A DNA stretch of 64,000 nucleotides from Klebsiella grimontii (GTDB taxonomy: Bacteria; Pseudomonadota; Gammaproteobacteria; Enterobacterales; Enterobacteriaceae). Positions 63,968 to 64,000 of the stretch are shown here, one piece after another (positions within the stretch are counted from its first letter, which is position 1; each line of letters begins with the position of its first letter). The notes under the pieces are model-generated. The model saw nothing but the letters and a program-made list of their open reading frames with translations, did no database searches and was not told where the DNA came from. The stretch is taken from the NCBI RefSeq assembly GCF_900200035.1, contig NZ_FZTC01000007.1:29515-93514 (forward strand), read 5' to 3'. A program made the position numbers and the translations under genes.

Positions 63968-64000
63968 CTGACACGGAAAAACGGCACGCAAGCCGCCGGG

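Overview
This window is core chromosome of an enterobacterium (Enterobacteriaceae). Gene order and protein sequence follow the Escherichia coli stretch rho-wec-yifK-hem-cyaA-uvrD-corA-recQ-metE-udp-ubi-tat-fadBA-hemG almost gene for gene. The G+C-rich third positions, an ERIC element, a REP-like unit, the absence of any gene between the tRNA cluster and hemY (where E. coli has aslB/aslA), and an extra gene between metE and dlhH suggest a Klebsiella/Raoultella/Enterobacter-like organism rather than Escherichia. Genus is inferred only; no search was possible.

Layout. (1) 1-13865: 3' end of rho, then the 12-gene enterobacterial common antigen (ECA) cluster wecA-wzzE-wecB-wecC-rffG-rffH-wecD-wecE-wzxE-wecF-wzyE-wecG, which makes lipid III, flips it and polymerises it; most genes touch or overlap. 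(2) 14106-16421: amino acid permease yifK, the tRNA operon argX-hisR-leuT-proM with a strong stable-RNA promoter, and the small RNA GlmZ. (3) 16494-25756: the leftward hemCDXY operon, divergent cyaA with a CRP site on its promoter, cyaY, then lptM-dapF-yigA-xerC-yigB. (4) 27345-30943: uvrD with a LexA box, and corA with its leader peptide corL. (5) 30960-40616: rarD, yigI, pldA, recQ, rhtC, a decayed Rpn-family fragment, rhtB, pldB, yigL, yigM and metR. (6) 40690-45858: metE with an ERIC element in its leader, an unusual signal-less solute-binding-protein-like gene, dlhH, and udp with paired CRP sites. (7) 45949-55895: rmuC, ubiE-ubiJ-ubiB, tatABC-tatD, rfaH, ubiD, fre. (8) 55894-64000: a small unrecognised exported protein, fadBA with a FadR operator, pepQ-yigZ-trkH-hemG, and at the very end the P1 promoter of an rRNA operon whose genes lie outside the window.

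Most of the window is ordinary, well-conserved housekeeping DNA. I found no new multi-gene system. The points most worth a second look are the ERIC element between the MetJ-box region and the metE ribosome-binding site, the Rpn-family remnant beside rhtB, the cytosolic solute-binding-fold gene after metE, the unrecognised exported protein beside fre, and the conserved RNA elements (GlmZ, the corL/corA leader).
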